Below, in pieces: positions 17,065 to 25,056 of a stretch of 58,901 bases of DNA. How positions within the stretch are numbered: position 1 is the first letter of the stretch; every line of letters starts with the position of its first letter. The notes beneath the pieces are model-generated. The model was not told the DNA's origin. It was given only the letters and a program-made list of their open reading frames with translations, and ran no database searches. Source of the DNA: Mycobacterium sp. 852002-51163_SCH5372311 (lineage in GTDB: Bacteria > Actinomycetota > Actinomycetes > Mycobacteriales > Mycobacteriaceae); the NCBI RefSeq assembly GCF_001667115.1, contig NZ_LZIJ01000201.1, positions 1 to 58,901 on the forward strand. The letters are read 5' to 3'. A program made the translations under genes and the position numbers.

Positions 17065-18930
17065 ATGCGCGCGCATGAAGCTACTGAGTCGCGCCTGGCC
17101 GCATCCAGGGTGGAGAGGCTGCTGACCTGGCTCGGCGGGGGGCACTGGGGCGAACTCGGTGAGCGTTACGAGCGGTCCACGCATGCCGTGGCCGGTGCCA
17201 TCGTGCTGTGCGGGGCCCTGCTGGCCTGGCTCGTCGCCGGCCTGGCGGTCGGTCAGTCGGCGCGCTGGCCGGCGTGGGCGGTCATCGGGCTGGCCCTGGT
17301 CTTCGGCCTGCTGGTCGGTGCGGTAACCCGCGGCATCGCCGGCGGCCCCGGGCGCGGTGTTCCGAGCGCTTTGGGACGCGGGGCGGTCGCGGTCGCCGTC
17401 GGCGTCATCGTGGGTGAGCTGGCCTCACTCGTCATGTTCTCCGGCTCGATCGACCGCCGTCTCGACGAGCGGGCCGCGCTGAGCGCCGAATCCGCGCCGG
17501 CGGTGGCGCACGCGTCGGCGAGCCTGGCCCGCTCCCGCGATGCGCGGAATGCGCTGGACAGCGCCGTCGAGCGGGCCCGGGGCCAGCTGGACAACGCCCT
17601 GGTGGTGGCGCGTTGCGAATATCACCCCACACCGGGCTGCCCGCAAACCCGGATCACCGGAGTTCCCGGCGCCGGACCCGAAACACGAACGGCAAACGAA
17701 CTTCTGGATGATGCGCGACGGGAGTTGGACAATGCCAACGCCACTCGCGACCGCGAAGCCCCACGGCTGGACGCCCTCGTCGCTCACGGCGAGCAGGCCC
17801 TGGCCGAGGCGCGGCACAGCGCGACCGCCGACAGCGGTCGCGGACTCGGTGACCGTTGGGTCGCGCTGAACGATCTGACACTCGCCAGTGTCGGCGTGTT
17901 ACTGCTGCGGCTGCTGACGATGGCGATTTTCGCGCTGCTTTACCTGCTTCCGCTGATTCTGCGCCGGTGGCGCGGCGAGACGACTCACGATCGCCGGTCA
18001 ACCGCGCGCGCGGACCGCGAACGCGCCGAGCTGGAGGCCGAGACGGCCATCGCCATCAAGCGCACCGAAGTGCGCCGCGAGGCCGAAATCCTGTGGGCCG
18101 AACACCAACTCACCCAAGCCCGGCTCGCCATCGAGGCCCAGCTGGAGATCGACCGCGAGCAGCAACGTCGTCGAGTCGTCGAAGCGCTCGAAGGTCCTGA
18201 GCGGCCGGTCCGGGCTTTTCCCGGTGTGCAGGCGCAGCGTACTTTCGAACCAGTGGAGGAAGACATGTATCTGCCGATTGCCGCAGAAGCCGAGGCTGCC
18301 AGTCGCGCCGCCGCTCAATTGCCCGCTGCCGCAACGGATACTCCGTCGGACACGCCGGAGAACCTGCCGGCACCGGCCGAATCGGGTAGCGCGGTCGAAC
18401 CGCACCAGGAGCGTGCAGCGGGAACGCCGCTGATCCCGTCGATCCCAGACGCGACCAGAGCCGCGGCTCGCTGGATTCGCCCGCTGGTGCCGCCCTTCGT
18501 GGCTCGGGCCATCGACAACACGACTCAGCCGCTGCGCACCGCTCGGCAGGTGTTCGAAGAGGTCGAAGAGATCGCGTTCTCGCTCAAGCGGACCCGCAAA
18601 GTCACGGTGAACTCCGAAAGTTCCGAGCCGGGCGGTCCTCAGGCGGGCGCGCAAGCGCAGCCCACTCCGGCCGAGAACCCGGCTGGGAGCCAACGCATCC
18701 CGTCGTGGCGTGACCATGCAGACCCCTGGGACGCCGGTAACTTCGAGAGCTACGGGCGGCTTCCTGCCGACGACGGGTACCCGTCTTTGAGCCGGGCATC
18801 GGCGGACGGTCGGCCGGGCCCCTCACTCGAGTCGGCAGAACGCGACCGCCAGCGCCAGTTGATCGAGCGCGAAGGGCCGCGTCAACTGCGGTCACCCGAC
18901 GGTCCGCGACAACTTCCGGCCGCCGAATAG
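17065..18930 (+). CDS. DUF4407 membrane protein (Rv1779c-like)
   Basis: A 621-residue protein. Transmembrane helices lie at about residues 41-63, 70-90 and 108-128. A long alpha-helical, probably coiled-coil, periplasmic stretch with two cysteines (VARCEYHPTPGCP) follows at about residues 140-275. A fourth helix is near residues 282-302, followed by a charged coiled-coil (RADRERAELEAE) and a low-complexity cytosolic tail rich in Pro, Glu and Arg. It is the DUF4407 architecture. The ATG at 17065 follows GGAGG, although the spacing is long (about 12 bases). Position next to the DUF2505 gene matches M. tuberculosis Rv1779c. Function unknown. Confidence 0.85.
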   Translation: MRAHEATESRLAASRVERLLTWLGGGHWGELGERYERSTHAVAGAIVLCGALLAWLVAGLAVGQSARWPAWAVIGLALVFGLLVGAVTRGIAGGPGRGVPSALGRGAVAVAVGVIVGELASLVMFSGSIDRRLDERAALSAESAPAVAHASASLARSRDARNALDSAVERARGQLDNALVVARCEYHPTPGCPQTRITGVPGAGPETRTANELLDDARRELDNANATRDREAPRLDALVAHGEQALAEARHSATADSGRGLGDRWVALNDLTLASVGVLLLRLLTMAIFALLYLLPLILRRWRGETTHDRRSTARADRERAELEAETAIAIKRTEVRREAEILWAEHQLTQARLAIEAQLEIDREQQRRRVVEALEGPERPVRAFPGVQAQRTFEPVEEDMYLPIAAEAEAASRAAAQLPAAATDTPSDTPENLPAPAESGSAVEPHQERAAGTPLIPSIPDATRAAARWIRPLVPPFVARAIDNTTQPLRTARQVFEEVEEIAFSLKRTRKVTVNSESSEPGGPQAGAQAQPTPAENPAGSQRIPSWRDHADPWDAGNFESYGRLPADDGYPSLSRASADGRPGPSLESAERDRQRQLIEREGPRQLRSPDGPRQLPAAE

Positions 18931-19002
18931 CACCGGGCGGTCGTGGTTCCCCGACCGGCGTCGGAGGACGAAACCGCCTGTACCGAGGGCGAATTCAGTG
19001 TG

Positions 19003-20223
19003 CTAGGTGAGCGCAAGTTCAAGGCGTTCGAGGCGTCGCACCAGGATGCTGGGTAACCATCGTCCGACGTCGGCCACCTCGATCATCGACGTGCGTTCGA
19101 GTAGCATTCGCAAGACAATCCGGGCCTCCAGGCGGGCCAGCGCGGCACCGACGCAAAAGTGCGCGCCTTTCCCAAAGCTGATGTGGCCCTTGGTTTCAGA
19201 GCGGTCCAGGCGGAACTCGCCGGGGGCCTCGAAGTGCGCCGGATCGCGGTTGGCCGCACCCCACAGCAGCAGCAGATGCGAGTTGGCGGGTAACTCCACC
19301 CCGGCCAGCGTGCTGTGATTTCGCACGTGCCGGTAGTGGCCCCGGAACGGTGCCTCGTAGCGCAGCGTCTCCTCGACGAATGATCCAAGCAATACCGGCT
19401 TTTCGCGCACCTGCCGCTGGATGTCGGCCCGGTGCGCCAGCATCCACGCCGCGCTGCCCAGCAGCGAAGCCGTCGATTCGCCGCCGGCCGCGAACAACGT
19501 CACCATCATCACCTGGGCGGTGATCATGTCCAGCTCACCCGCCGCGCAAGCGGTGGCCAGCTCGCGGAGCAGGTTGTCCGGCGGGCCGGCCTTGGCGACC
19601 TGACTTGCCGCGGCGAAGCGCTCGGCGATGTAACCGCTGAGTTCGAGCACGGCGGTGCCGGCGGCGGCAAGCTGATCCTCATCGACCAGCCCGTCGAGCA
19701 ACTGGGTGGCCGCGTATCCCCACTTCACCAATTGAGCAACGTCGGTGTCGGGCACGCCGATCAGCTGAGCCACCACCATCATGGGCAGACGGTTGGCCAC
19801 GGCGCCCATCCACTCGATGCGGCCACCACGCATGCCGTCGGTTAACAGCCGATCGGCGGCCTGCGAGGCGAAGTCCTCCAGCGCCCGGATCCGCCGAGCC
19901 GCCAGGTGGCGTATCAACAGCTTGCGGTGCATCGCGTGCGCGGGACCGTCGGCGGTGGCCAATACATGGGTAGGGCCGCCGAGCGGGTCCATCTCAAACG
20001 GCTTGACGGTGGCGTCTCGGGCGCACGTCATCGTCGCGGTCAGGTTGGACGAGAAGTCCTCCGGACGGCTGACGGCTTCGATGACCGCATCCCAACCGCA
20101 CACCGCGTAGAACTGCGAGTCGCCGATGCGATGCACCGGCCCCGCGGCCTGCATGCGCTCGTAAAGCGGATAGGGATCCTGCAGAGCTTCAGCGGTAAAC
20201 AACGTCTGCTCGGCGACGGTCAT
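19003..20223 (-). CDS. cyp144: Cytochrome P450 CYP144
   Basis: A 406-residue P450 with I-helix FAAGGESTASLL, ExxR EETLR and heme-binding motif FGKGAHFCVGAALARLE (Cys near residue 357). It is very similar to M. tuberculosis CYP144 (Rv1777) over its whole length, for example EDFSSNLTATMTCA and RGHYRHVRN. The natural substrate is unknown. The chosen start is the ATG at 20221-20223 (MTVAEQTLFTAEALQDPYPL). An in-frame start at 20298 would add 25 residues; M. tuberculosis CYP144 also has a longer annotated form and a reported shorter form beginning at the equivalent Met. It is divergent from a TetR gene, as with Rv1777/Rv1776c. Confidence 0.95.
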   Translation of the reverse strand: MTVAEQTLFTAEALQDPYPLYERMQAAGPVHRIGDSQFYAVCGWDAVIEAVSRPEDFSSNLTATMTCARDATVKPFEMDPLGGPTHVLATADGPAHAMHRKLLIRHLAARRIRALEDFASQAADRLLTDGMRGGRIEWMGAVANRLPMMVVAQLIGVPDTDVAQLVKWGYAATQLLDGLVDEDQLAAAGTAVLELSGYIAERFAAASQVAKAGPPDNLLRELATACAAGELDMITAQVMMVTLFAAGGESTASLLGSAAWMLAHRADIQRQVREKPVLLGSFVEETLRYEAPFRGHYRHVRNHSTLAGVELPANSHLLLLWGAANRDPAHFEAPGEFRLDRSETKGHISFGKGAHFCVGAALARLEARIVLRMLLERTSMIEVADVGRWLPSILVRRLERLELALT

Positions 20224-20362
20224 TTTCCCAGGCTGATCGGCGGATCGGCGCACGTCAACGGTGCTGAGAGAAGTTGAAAACCGGCGCCGGCCAGGCACCT
20301 GGCAGGTGTTCTCACCGCGCGGCCCCGACCTGGGCCTTCGCTGAGAATAAGCGCCACGTTTG

Positions 20363-20375
20363 TCTCAGTGTGAGA
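20363..20375. promoter_or_regulatory. Candidate TetR operator between cyp144 and its regulator
   Basis: TCTCA-GTG-TGAGA, a perfect 5-base inverted repeat with a 3-base centre, lies 38 bases before the TetR start codon and 140 bases before the cyp144 start. A further TGAGAA half-site lies at 20342-20347. The position in a divergent TetR-target gap suggests autoregulation and control of cyp144. Confidence 0.45.
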
Positions 20376-20412
20376 AGCTGTATCCACTACTTCTCTGAAG
20401 GTCAGGTGAGCT

Positions 20413-20961
20413 GTGCCGCGTGACGATTGGCTGGTCGGTGGCGACCGGCGGGCAGCCGCCACCGAACGCATTTACGCCGCGGCGACCAACCTCATCGCGA
20501 AGCAGGGGCTGGACGCGTTCGACATCGACACGCTGGCCGCGCGCGTCCACTGTTCCCGTGCGACCGTCTATCGATACGCCGGCGGAAAGGCCGAAATCCG
20601 CGACGCAGTACTTGCGCGCGCCGCCAATCGTATCGTCGACGCCGTCCGCTCGGATGTCGAGGGGTTGACCGGGCCGGAACGCGTCGCCACCGCGATCATC
20701 TTGGCACTCAACAGGATTCGCTCCGACCCACTGGGCCAACTGATGGTCGGCTCGATCCGCGCCACCGACGAAATTTCGTGGCTCACCTCTTCGCCGCTGC
20801 TGGCCGGCTTCGCCACCGATCTGGCCGGGCTCACTGACGGCGACCCGCAGGCCGCGCAATGGTTGGTTCGCGTGGTGTTGTCGCTGATGTACTTGCCCGC
20901 CGAGAATGACGACGCCGAACGCCAACTGGTGCAGCGCTTTGTCGTGCCCGCCTTCACTTGA
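20413..20961 (+). CDS. TetR family transcriptional regulator (Rv1776c-like)
   Basis: A 182-residue repressor-type protein. The helix-turn-helix is at about residues 16-60 (TERIYAAATNLIAKQGLDAF, TLAARVHCSRATVYRYAGGK), followed by an all-helical ligand-binding domain. The GTG at 20413 has AGGTGAG 5 bases upstream. It is the positional equivalent of M. tuberculosis Rv1776c, divergent from cyp144, which it probably controls through the palindrome at 20363-20375. The ligand is unknown. Confidence 0.9.
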   Translation: MPRDDWLVGGDRRAAATERIYAAATNLIAKQGLDAFDIDTLAARVHCSRATVYRYAGGKAEIRDAVLARAANRIVDAVRSDVEGLTGPERVATAIILALNRIRSDPLGQLMVGSIRATDEISWLTSSPLLAGFATDLAGLTDGDPQAAQWLVRVVLSLMYLPAENDDAERQLVQRFVVPAFT

Positions 20962-21016
20962 ATCGGGTGCTCTGGAAGCGACGCCCGCGGTACTTCCCCA
21001 TTACCGCGGCCGTCGT

Positions 21017-21307
21017 TCAGCAGGCCGCGGCGGCCTTCCGGGCGAACAACTGACCCCATTCGTGGCGGGCCGCAGACTGCGCTTCGCTGAAGCTGGGTGT
21101 CTTCTCGCCTTCACCCGCGAGGTGGACCAGCGCCCACGCCATCGCGAATACCGGCACCTTGTGACGTAGTGCGGCGCTGTGCAATTCGTCGAACGCGGTC
21201 TCTGACGGGCAGCGCCGCAAGCCGATGAGAATGCCCCGCGCGGTGTCCAGAATGCGGCCCGAGTTGTGGCCAGACGACATCTGGGCCGGAACCCAGTTAG
21301 CGATCAT
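21017..21307 (-). CDS. Small ANTAR-domain protein
   Basis: A 96-residue protein. Residues about 18-70 (RILDTARGILIGLRRCPSET, AFDELHSAALRHKVPVFAMA) show the ANTAR pattern: an A-x-G-I-L core, a conserved Cys-Pro and the AF..L...A helix. ANTAR domains bind paired hairpins in nascent RNA and prevent transcription termination. Most carry a GAF, PAS or receiver sensor domain; this protein has none, so how it is controlled is unclear. The ribosome binding site AGGAGG lies 10 bases before the ATG. The 254 bases between this gene and the M28 gene hold nothing I can identify. Confidence 0.7.
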   Translation of the reverse strand: MIANWVPAQMSSGHNSGRILDTARGILIGLRRCPSETAFDELHSAALRHKVPVFAMAWALVHLAGEGEKTPSFSEAQSAARHEWGQLFARKAAAAC

Positions 21308-21561
21308 GAAGTGGATACCTCCTGTTGAGCCCTATCGATGTCGGCGAATTCGCGACCACGATCCCCGATAGCGCACTGTGCAATGATTTGTGTTTCAAAC
21401 GCGGAGTGCCAGACCAACGCCTGAATCGATATGTGCTTGTGACGGCGCCGATATCGACGGGGGCGTCAACTGCGCGTCGGGCAATGGCAAGTGACAGAGC
21501 GTCTTTTAGCAGCCAGGGGATGAATCGATTCCGATCGGCGTAGCGGTACGCCAAAGCGGGA

Positions 21562-22776
21562 TCACCGCACCAACTCTCGCATCACCGCTTCGGCGACCGT
21601 CACGGCGTGGCTCACCGTCTCGTAGACCAGGTTCTCCGGTGTGTCCGACATCAGGTGATAGTTGGACAACTCCTTGTGGCGGTCGATCGACGAGAAGCAT
21701 GCGGTTGGGTATCTCGCGCGGCTCATCAGCACCGCGTCGGTGCTGTTGCGGGATCGCATGCCCCTGCGCAGCGGCGCGTCGGCCCGCTCGGCCGCGCGTA
21801 TCACCAGGTCGCGGAACGGACCGTAGTAGTAGTCCTCCATCACGGTGGTGCCCTCACCCTCGAGCATGATCAGCTCCGGTGATCCGACCGTGTCGAAATT
21901 GAGGAAGTAGGTCCGGCCGCGGTCGAGTTCGGGCGCATGCCGCGCCATGAACCCGTAGATACCGCCCTGCAATATTTCCTCGGCGCCGAGCGAAACCAGC
22001 AGGGCGCGTACACCTCTCACCGGTCGCTCACACAGCCGTTCGGCAAGCGCGACGATCAGCGCAACGGCAGACAGATTGTCGTTGGCTCCGGGGACGACGG
22101 GGCTGCGAGCGATGTCGGCAAATATCGCGGCCGCCGCCGCACTCATCGCGGCACCTGCGATCATCATCCTGCGGCTGCCGCGCAGGGCGCCGACGCCTGC
22201 GAGGGTGGGCGCGAGGATGGGCGGCCACCAGTTGGGCAGCGATGTGTTCATGCGCTCGGCGATGCCGGGAAATCGCTCGACCAAGAACTGCTGAGGACCT
22301 TGGTTGAAGAACTTGCCGGTGCGCGCCGCGTCGTGGTGAGCGCACACGACGACCGTGTGCTCGCCGCCGGGATCACCCGCCTCGGCCACGACGTTCCACG
22401 TCGTTCGTGCCTTCTGCACGCTCTTGCGGGCCACCCGCGGACCGTTGGAACAGTCGTCGGCGATCGCCAGCCCCGCCCCCACGCCTGCCAGCGCTGCGGG
22501 TACCCGCAGGCGCCGGCTGACTAGGCCCGCAAGCCCGGCTGCCGCCCCGATCGCCGCCAGCTTCACGTGCAAGCGGGGGTAGCCGTCGAAGAACTGCTCG
22601 TCCTCGATCCGCACATTTCGCGCACCCGCCGTGCGCAGGCGCTCGACGATCCACTCGGCCGCCTGCCGCTCCCCCGGTTCACCGGCAGCGCGTTCGATCG
22701 GCGCTAGGGTCTCGACGACCTCACGCATCGTGGCCAGCTCGGTCGGCAGCGCGGTGATCCGACCAGACTGGGCCAT
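21562..22776 (-). CDS. M28 family zinc peptidase with internal hydrophobic segments
   Basis: A 404-residue M28 (aminopeptidase S/PSMA-like) metallopeptidase. Zinc-site motifs are in order: AHHDAARTGKF, PGANDNLSAVA, SLGAEEILQGG, NFDTVGSPEL and SNYHLMSDTPENL. Two hydrophobic stretches are inserted: one before the catalytic core (AAIGAAAGLAGLVSRRLRVP) and one between the first and second motifs (MMIAGAAMSAAAAAIFADIA), so it may be membrane-associated. The ATG at 22774-22776 (MAQSGRITALPTELA) is chosen because GAGAGGAG precedes it; a start at 22839 would add 21 residues. Substrate unknown. Confidence 0.85.
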   Translation of the reverse strand: MAQSGRITALPTELATMREVVETLAPIERAAGEPGERQAAEWIVERLRTAGARNVRIEDEQFFDGYPRLHVKLAAIGAAAGLAGLVSRRLRVPAALAGVGAGLAIADDCSNGPRVARKSVQKARTTWNVVAEAGDPGGEHTVVVCAHHDAARTGKFFNQGPQQFLVERFPGIAERMNTSLPNWWPPILAPTLAGVGALRGSRRMMIAGAAMSAAAAAIFADIARSPVVPGANDNLSAVALIVALAERLCERPVRGVRALLVSLGAEEILQGGIYGFMARHAPELDRGRTYFLNFDTVGSPELIMLEGEGTTVMEDYYYGPFRDLVIRAAERADAPLRRGMRSRNSTDAVLMSRARYPTACFSSIDRHKELSNYHLMSDTPENLVYETVSHAVTVAEAVMRELVR

Positions 22777-22926
22777 GGCAGCTCCTCTCGGTACTTTGTG
22801 AGCCAATTTCAGCACCAGAGTGCCTGCACGCGCACACAATCTTCTCAGTAGAAGCCGATGTGGCAGATGGCCCGCCGGCAGGCGCCGCCACCCGGGCGGC
22901 CATTCCTTGCTATTTTAGATATTCTA

Positions 22927-22949
22927 GCTACTGTAGGGGATACAGTAGC
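22927..22949. promoter_or_regulatory. Perfect 9-base palindrome, probable operator of the 23150-31822 operon
   Basis: GCTACTGTA-GGGGA-TACAGTAGC: two perfect 9-base arms around a 5-base centre, set in AT-rich sequence. Such symmetry is typical of TetR- or GntR-type binding sites. It lies about 200 bases before the SDR gene and about 150 bases from the M28 gene. No regulator gene is adjacent. Confidence 0.55.
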
Positions 22950-23091
22950 CCGGCTGCGGCCGCGCTGCGCCAAGGAAAGTCATCAGCGCGGCAGTATTTC
23001 GTGGGAGAGATGCGATGGAGCCGACCGTTGATCTGAGCCCAATCCCGATGCGGCGCACCCGTCGCCGGGTCGCGGCCGTCCCGGAAATGCT

Positions 23092-23121
23092 TTGGGCTGC
23101 AACGGCTGTCGTGTATACGAT
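23092..23121 (+). promoter_or_regulatory. Candidate promoter of the SDR-E1 operon
   Basis: TTGGGC at 23092-23097 and TATACG at 23114-23119, spaced 16 bases apart, resemble a housekeeping sigma-A promoter ending about 30 bases before the SDR start codon. Seen by pattern only. Confidence 0.35.
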
Positions 23122-23149
23122 TACCGGGATATAAGGGCGGGTTGCGGCG

Positions 23150-24013
23150 ATGGGCAGGGTGACGGGCAAGGTTGCGGTGATCAGCGGGGCCGCGCGCGGT
23201 CAGGGTCGTTCGCACGCGCGGATGCTGGCCGCGGAGGGCGCCGACATCATCGCGGTCGATCTGTGCGAAGACATCGAAACGAACGAGTACCCGCTGGCGC
23301 GTCCGGAGGACCTCGAGGAGACCGCGCGACTGGTCGAGAAGGAGGGCCAGCGCGTGGTGAGCGCGATCGCCGATGTGCGCGACCGCGTGGCGCTGTCCAA
23401 GGCGATCGACGACGGCGTCGCAGAACTCGGACATCTCGACATCGTCGTCGCCAACGCCGGCATCTGTCCGTTGACCGCCGGCCTACCGCCAAAGGCCTTC
23501 GCCGACGCCGTGGACGTGGACCTGGTTGGTGTGCTCAACCTGGTGCACGCCAGCCTCAAGCATCTGCGACCCGGCGCGTCGATCATCGTCATAGGATCGA
23601 ACGCCGCATTCATGTCGTCGATGAACACGAGCGGCATCGACGGCGGTCCCGGTGGGGCCGGCTACGCCTTCGCGAAACTGGCTGCGGCACATTACGTCAA
23701 CGACTTCGCCCGGGCGCTGGCACCGTTCTCCATCCGGATGAATGCGGTGCACCCGACGAACGTCAACACCGACATGCTGCACAGCGCGCCGATGTACCGG
23801 GCGTTCCGGCCCGACTTGCAGAACCCCACCCGCGAGGATGCCGAGCCGATCTTCCCGCTGGTGCAGTCGATGCCGATCCCCTACGTCGAACCCGAGGACA
23901 TCAGCGAGGCGGTGCTGTTCCTGGCCTCCGACGCGGCCCGCTACATCACCGGGCAGCAGCTGCGCGTCGACGGCGGCGGCTTCCTCAAGGTCAAACCATG
24001 GTCGGGCGGGTGA
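23150..24013 (+). CDS. Mycofactocin-dependent type short-chain dehydrogenase/reductase
   Basis: A 287-residue SDR. The cofactor motif GAARGQGRSHARMLAAEGAD is the signature of the mycofactocin-coupled SDR subfamily (carveol-dehydrogenase-like), which holds NAD tightly and passes electrons to mycofactocin. The NAG motif VVANAGI, catalytic Ser in IVIGSNAAF, Tyr172 and Lys176 (YAFAK) are present, as is the subfamily insert with MNTSGIDGGPGG. It probably oxidises an alcohol intermediate. It is first in a plus-strand operon that continues with E1alpha 49 bases on. The start could also be the GTG three codons in. Confidence 0.85.
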   Translation: MGRVTGKVAVISGAARGQGRSHARMLAAEGADIIAVDLCEDIETNEYPLARPEDLEETARLVEKEGQRVVSAIADVRDRVALSKAIDDGVAELGHLDIVVANAGICPLTAGLPPKAFADAVDVDLVGVLNLVHASLKHLRPGASIIVIGSNAAFMSSMNTSGIDGGPGGAGYAFAKLAAAHYVNDFARALAPFSIRMNAVHPTNVNTDMLHSAPMYRAFRPDLQNPTREDAEPIFPLVQSMPIPYVEPEDISEAVLFLASDAARYITGQQLRVDGGGFLKVKPWSGG

Positions 24014-24062
24014 CCGAGGTGACGCCAATCCGACTGCGCCGCAGCAAAACTGGAGGAGCACT

Positions 24063-25046
24063 GTGAGCGAGGAGCCGCCCGCGGTTCAGCGTCGGCTCTA
24101 CGCGTTGATGGTGTTGATGAAGGCCGCCGACGACCGGCTGTCCAAGGGCATCGGCACCGGCGAGTTCATGTGCGTGTACTGGCCGTCGCGCGGGCAGGAG
24201 GCGATCGCCGCTGCGATGGGCGTCGCGCTGCGCCCCGACGACCAGCTGGTCACGACGTACCGCGGCTTGCATGACCTGATCGGCAAGGGTGTCCCGCTGG
24301 AGGAGATCTACGGCGAGATGATGGGGCGCACCGTCGGCGCTTGTCGCGGCAAGGGCGGCACCATGCACATCGCCAACCCGGACAAGGGTGTGATGCTCTC
24401 GACAGGAATCGTCGGCGCGGGCCCACCGGTGGCCGTGGGGCTGGCGATGGTCGGCAGACGCAAAGGCCTCGACCGGGTCACGGTGGTCAGTTTCGGCGAC
24501 GGCGCCACCAACACCGGCTCGTTTCACGAGGCGGCCAACATGGCCGCGCTCTGGGATCTGCCACTGGTCTTCGTGTGCCAGAACAACCTGTACGCCGAGA
24601 TGACACCGACGTCGGACACGATGAAACTCGCGCGCGTCGCCGAGCGTGCCGCGGGTTACGGCATGCCGGGCGTCCACGTCGACGGCAACGACCCGCTGGC
24701 AGTCAAATCGGTACTCGACCAGGCGCTGCAGCGGGCGCGTGCCGGCGAGGGACCGACCTTCATCGAATGCGTGACATTCCGGTTCCGCGGCCACTACTTC
24801 GGTGACCGGATGCCATACATCCCCAAGGATCAGCTGGCCACGGCGATGGCGGCCGATCCGGTGCCGCGGTTTCGGCGCTACCTCGCAAACGCCGGCATCT
24901 GCACCGAAGACGAGCTCAGCCGGATCGACGACGACGCACTGCAGACGGTGGAGAACGCACTGAACACCGTGATGAGCGCCGACCCCGCCCCCGCCGAAGA
25001 ACTCCAGCGCGACGTGTACGCGACGCCGATCGGGTTCCCGGTCTGA
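24063..25046 (+). CDS. Thiamine-diphosphate-dependent dehydrogenase E1 component, alpha subunit
   Basis: A 327-residue E1alpha of the acetoin/pyruvate/branched-chain 2-oxo-acid dehydrogenase type. The TPP-binding motif is GDGATNTGSFHEAANMAALW, ending in CQNN. RGKGGTMH and FRFRGHYFGDRMPY are also typical. It would decarboxylate a 2-oxo acid, or cleave an acetoin-like ketol, and hand the acyl group to a lipoyl carrier. The GTG at 24063 is chosen because GGAGGAGC lies just upstream; the open frame reaches 23742 but overlaps the SDR gene. It pairs with E1beta 10 bases downstream. Confidence 0.9.
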   Translation: MSEEPPAVQRRLYALMVLMKAADDRLSKGIGTGEFMCVYWPSRGQEAIAAAMGVALRPDDQLVTTYRGLHDLIGKGVPLEEIYGEMMGRTVGACRGKGGTMHIANPDKGVMLSTGIVGAGPPVAVGLAMVGRRKGLDRVTVVSFGDGATNTGSFHEAANMAALWDLPLVFVCQNNLYAEMTPTSDTMKLARVAERAAGYGMPGVHVDGNDPLAVKSVLDQALQRARAGEGPTFIECVTFRFRGHYFGDRMPYIPKDQLATAMAADPVPRFRRYLANAGICTEDELSRIDDDALQTVENALNTVMSADPAPAEELQRDVYATPIGFPV

Positions 25047-25056
25047 GGAGTGCGGG

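Larger units (their letters stand above)
22777..23149. other. Divergent control region of the catabolic operon
   Basis: 373 bases between the M28 gene (leftward) and the SDR operon (rightward). It has an unusually AT-rich patch (22910-22935), the perfect palindrome at 22927-22949 and a candidate promoter just before the SDR gene. No coding sequence is supported. Confidence 0.55.

Noticed and set aside
20191..20210. CGAGCAGACG sequence as a further repeat copy
   Set aside because: It lies in the cyp144 N-terminus and encodes the conserved Glu-Gln-Thr; there is no partner arm.
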